From CAWHOW01 sp050013795 (lineage in GTDB: Bacteria; Bacteroidota; Bacteroidia; Bacteroidales; CG2-30-32-10): a DNA stretch of 6,743 bases. Position 1 is the first letter of the stretch; every line of letters begins with the position of its first letter. The stretch covers positions 1-6,743 of the forward strand of contig JBEKEO010000171.1 of the NCBI GenBank assembly GCA_050013795.1. The letters are read 5' to 3'. Of this stretch, positions 5,306 to 6,743 are shown piece by piece. A model generated the notes under the pieces. It searched no databases and was not told the origin of the DNA. It worked only from the letters and a program-made list of their open reading frames with translations. Both the position numbers and the translations under genes were made by a program.

Positions 5306-6743
5306 ATGAATAATAAAGCAAAAGAAAATGGCACAACAAACCGTGCTTCTACCCAAAGCACACCTCAATGGGCAAAGTATCGTTCGGAGATGCTCAAATC
5401 ATTCCCATCTCCCTATGGCGGGGAGAAAGATTCTTTAGCTGACGGAATAAATGTAGCAATACGCGAATTGGATAAATTAAAACCTGAAAGAACCGGAGCT
5501 GCTGCATTTCTCGGAAAGAATCCTGCTCTAACAATTGATTTCGAAAATGTAAAAGATTCATCTTTAAACCCAAAGATGAGCACATTAGAAGATGTAATCA
5601 AACAAGTGATCAAATTGTTTGAAGGCCTTCCAAACTGGGGACATCCGCTCACTATGAATAATGTCAATCCTCAAGGCAATACTGCAGCTGTTATTGCAGC
5701 AATTCTAACTGAAATATTTGCACCAAACACGCTGGAAGGTGAATATGCATGGAATACTCATCAGGCAGAATTGGAATCGGGAGGGATATTAGCGAATCTT
5801 GCTGGGTGGAAAGCAAAGGAATCAGGCTGTGTTTATACTTATGGAGGCTCGGGTTGTTGGATGTATCATTTAAAATATGCACTTACAAGGGTTCTGCCAG
5901 AATCAAGAAATAAAGGGATACGAACGGATGCGAAAGTGATCTGTTCACAACAGGCTCATTACACTATGCTTAATAGTACCGACTGGACTGGCTTAGGCAT
6001 GGATAATATTATCCGCATTAAAACAGATATTGATACAAATGCTATAGATACGCAGCACTTGGAAAGAGTTTTGAAAATTTGCCAGGCCAATAAAACTCCT
6101 GTTGCTTCAGTTGTTTGTACTATGGGAACAACGGATGCAAATGCGTTTGACCCTGTAGAAGATATTCGTAAATTATTGGATAAATATCCAAACCCTCCGG
6201 GTTATGGGAAAGCATTACTTTATTGCGATTCAGTTATAGGATGGTCGTGGCTAGCGTTTAAAGATTACGATTTCAAAACAAATCCCCTTGGTTTTTCCGA
6301 TGTTGTGCTGCCATATATTGAAAAAAACTTTAATGCAATTAAAGGAATATTCTATGCTGATGCCTTTGGTGTGGATTTTCACAAAACGGGCTTCTCTCCA
6401 TACATCAGTAGTGCTTTTATTTACAAAAATGCCGAGGAATTTGAATCACTGCTTTCACGCGGAGGTCAAGCTTATTTGCAACCGCGTTCACCATATAATC
6501 CAATGAATTATACTTTAGAAGTTTCACGGGCTGCAACCGGCGCAATGGCAGGATGGGCAACACTTAAATTTTTTGGATATGAAGGTTTCCAATCTGTTTT
6601 AGGAGGTATTCTTGAAAATAAAGTTTACCTGAAAAATCAAATTGCAAAGAATTCTGAAATGGTTTGTGTCAACTCATCAGATTATGGGTTGGCGACTCTC
6701 TTAAGAATATATCCTAAAGATGTTGATGCGCGCGTTCAATATA
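5306..6743 (+). CDS. PLP-dependent group II decarboxylase, 3' end outside window
   Basis: Open from ATG 5306 to the window end (479 codons plus one base), with no stop seen, so partial. A Shine-Dalgarno (AGGAAGA, 5294-5300) sits 5 bases before the ATG. The protein is cytosolic-looking, with no signal peptide. It belongs to the pyridoxal-dependent group II amino-acid decarboxylases (glutamate/aromatic/diaminobutyrate type, fold type I). Visible landmarks in family order: NNVNPQGNTAAVIAAIL (118-134), the cofactor phosphate loop YGGSGCWMYHLKYALTR (179-195), H218 in QQAHYT stacking on PLP, GTTDANAFDP (274-283), D308 in YCDSVIGW binding the pyridine nitrogen, and DFHKTGFSP with Schiff-base K360. 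LEVSRAATG (404-412) corresponds to the conserved TSR segment. All core catalytic residues are present. The substrate cannot be assigned. SGCWMYH replaces the common SGGTEAN loop, placing it in a divergent subgroup. No functional link to its neighbours is visible. Confidence 0.9.
   Translation, partial: MNNKAKENGTTNRASTQSTPQWAKYRSEMLKSFPSPYGGEKDSLADGINVAIRELDKLKPERTGAAAFLGKNPALTIDFENVKDSSLNPKMSTLEDVIKQVIKLFEGLPNWGHPLTMNNVNPQGNTAAVIAAILTEIFAPNTLEGEYAWNTHQAELESGGILANLAGWKAKESGCVYTYGGSGCWMYHLKYALTRVLPESRNKGIRTDAKVICSQQAHYTMLNSTDWTGLGMDNIIRIKTDIDTNAIDTQHLERVLKICQANKTPVASVVCTMGTTDANAFDPVEDIRKLLDKYPNPPGYGKALLYCDSVIGWSWLAFKDYDFKTNPLGFSDVVLPYIEKNFNAIKGIFYADAFGVDFHKTGFSPYISSAFIYKNAEEFESLLSRGGQAYLQPRSPYNPMNYTLEVSRAATGAMAGWATLKFFGYEGFQSVLGGILENKVYLKNQIAKNSEMVCVNSSDYGLATLLRIYPKDVDARVQY

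Noticed and set aside
5394..5882. Three minus-strand frames (5394-5585, 5413-5667, 5691-5882)
   Set aside because: All lie antisense to the decarboxylase, whose frame is continuous with catalytic motifs in family order.
6288..6506. 72-residue + strand frame at 6288-6506
   Set aside because: Out-of-frame shadow in the decarboxylase coding region around the PLP-lysine motif; no independent support.

Overview
This AT-rich window looks like the chromosome of a free-living Bacteroidota bacterium, probably near Chitinophagales or Sphingobacteriales. Four things point there. Two proteins end in type IX secretion (T9SS, Por) sorting domains with the YPNP motif. Another is a PD40 propeller protein. 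A-rich leaders precede several start codons. Three intergenic regions carry the Bacteroidota -7 promoter box TAnnTTTG. All genes are on the + strand, and no tRNA, rRNA, CRISPR array or transposase is visible.

Layout. Positions 1-41 hold promoter-like repeat copy A, cut by the window edge. At 62-1297 is a secreted DUF3494 (ice-binding-like) protein with a T9SS sorting domain. At 1414-2574 is a second T9SS cargo protein with a carbohydrate-binding-like jelly-roll domain; it shares a linker domain with the first. An in-frame relic of a second T9SS tail follows its stop (2575-2613). The 2614-2701 stretch shows nothing I can assign. Repeat copy B (2702-2777) and an A-rich leader precede a two-gene unit: a short secreted G8-like protein (2853-3383) and a coiled-coil lipoprotein (3416-3856), closed by a strong terminator (3881-3911). 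The 318-base gap 3857-4174 holds that terminator, an unassigned stretch (3912-3993), repeat copy C (3995-4070) and an almost G-free leader. It leads to a PD40 propeller protein (4175-5110) with its own terminator (5151-5179). The last gene, from 5306 and running off the right edge, is a PLP-dependent group II decarboxylase. It is open to the last base and is the only metabolic enzyme here.

How it fits together. Five of the six genes encode exported or envelope proteins. Three transcription units start behind the same conserved ~76-bp element, which contains a perfect TAATTTTG box and, in two copies, a CATCAT-N5-ATGATG palindrome. The best new signal in the window is therefore a candidate shared promoter/operator defining a small cell-surface regulon. 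Nothing in the sequence ties the decarboxylase to that set: it has its own Shine-Dalgarno and a different upstream region.
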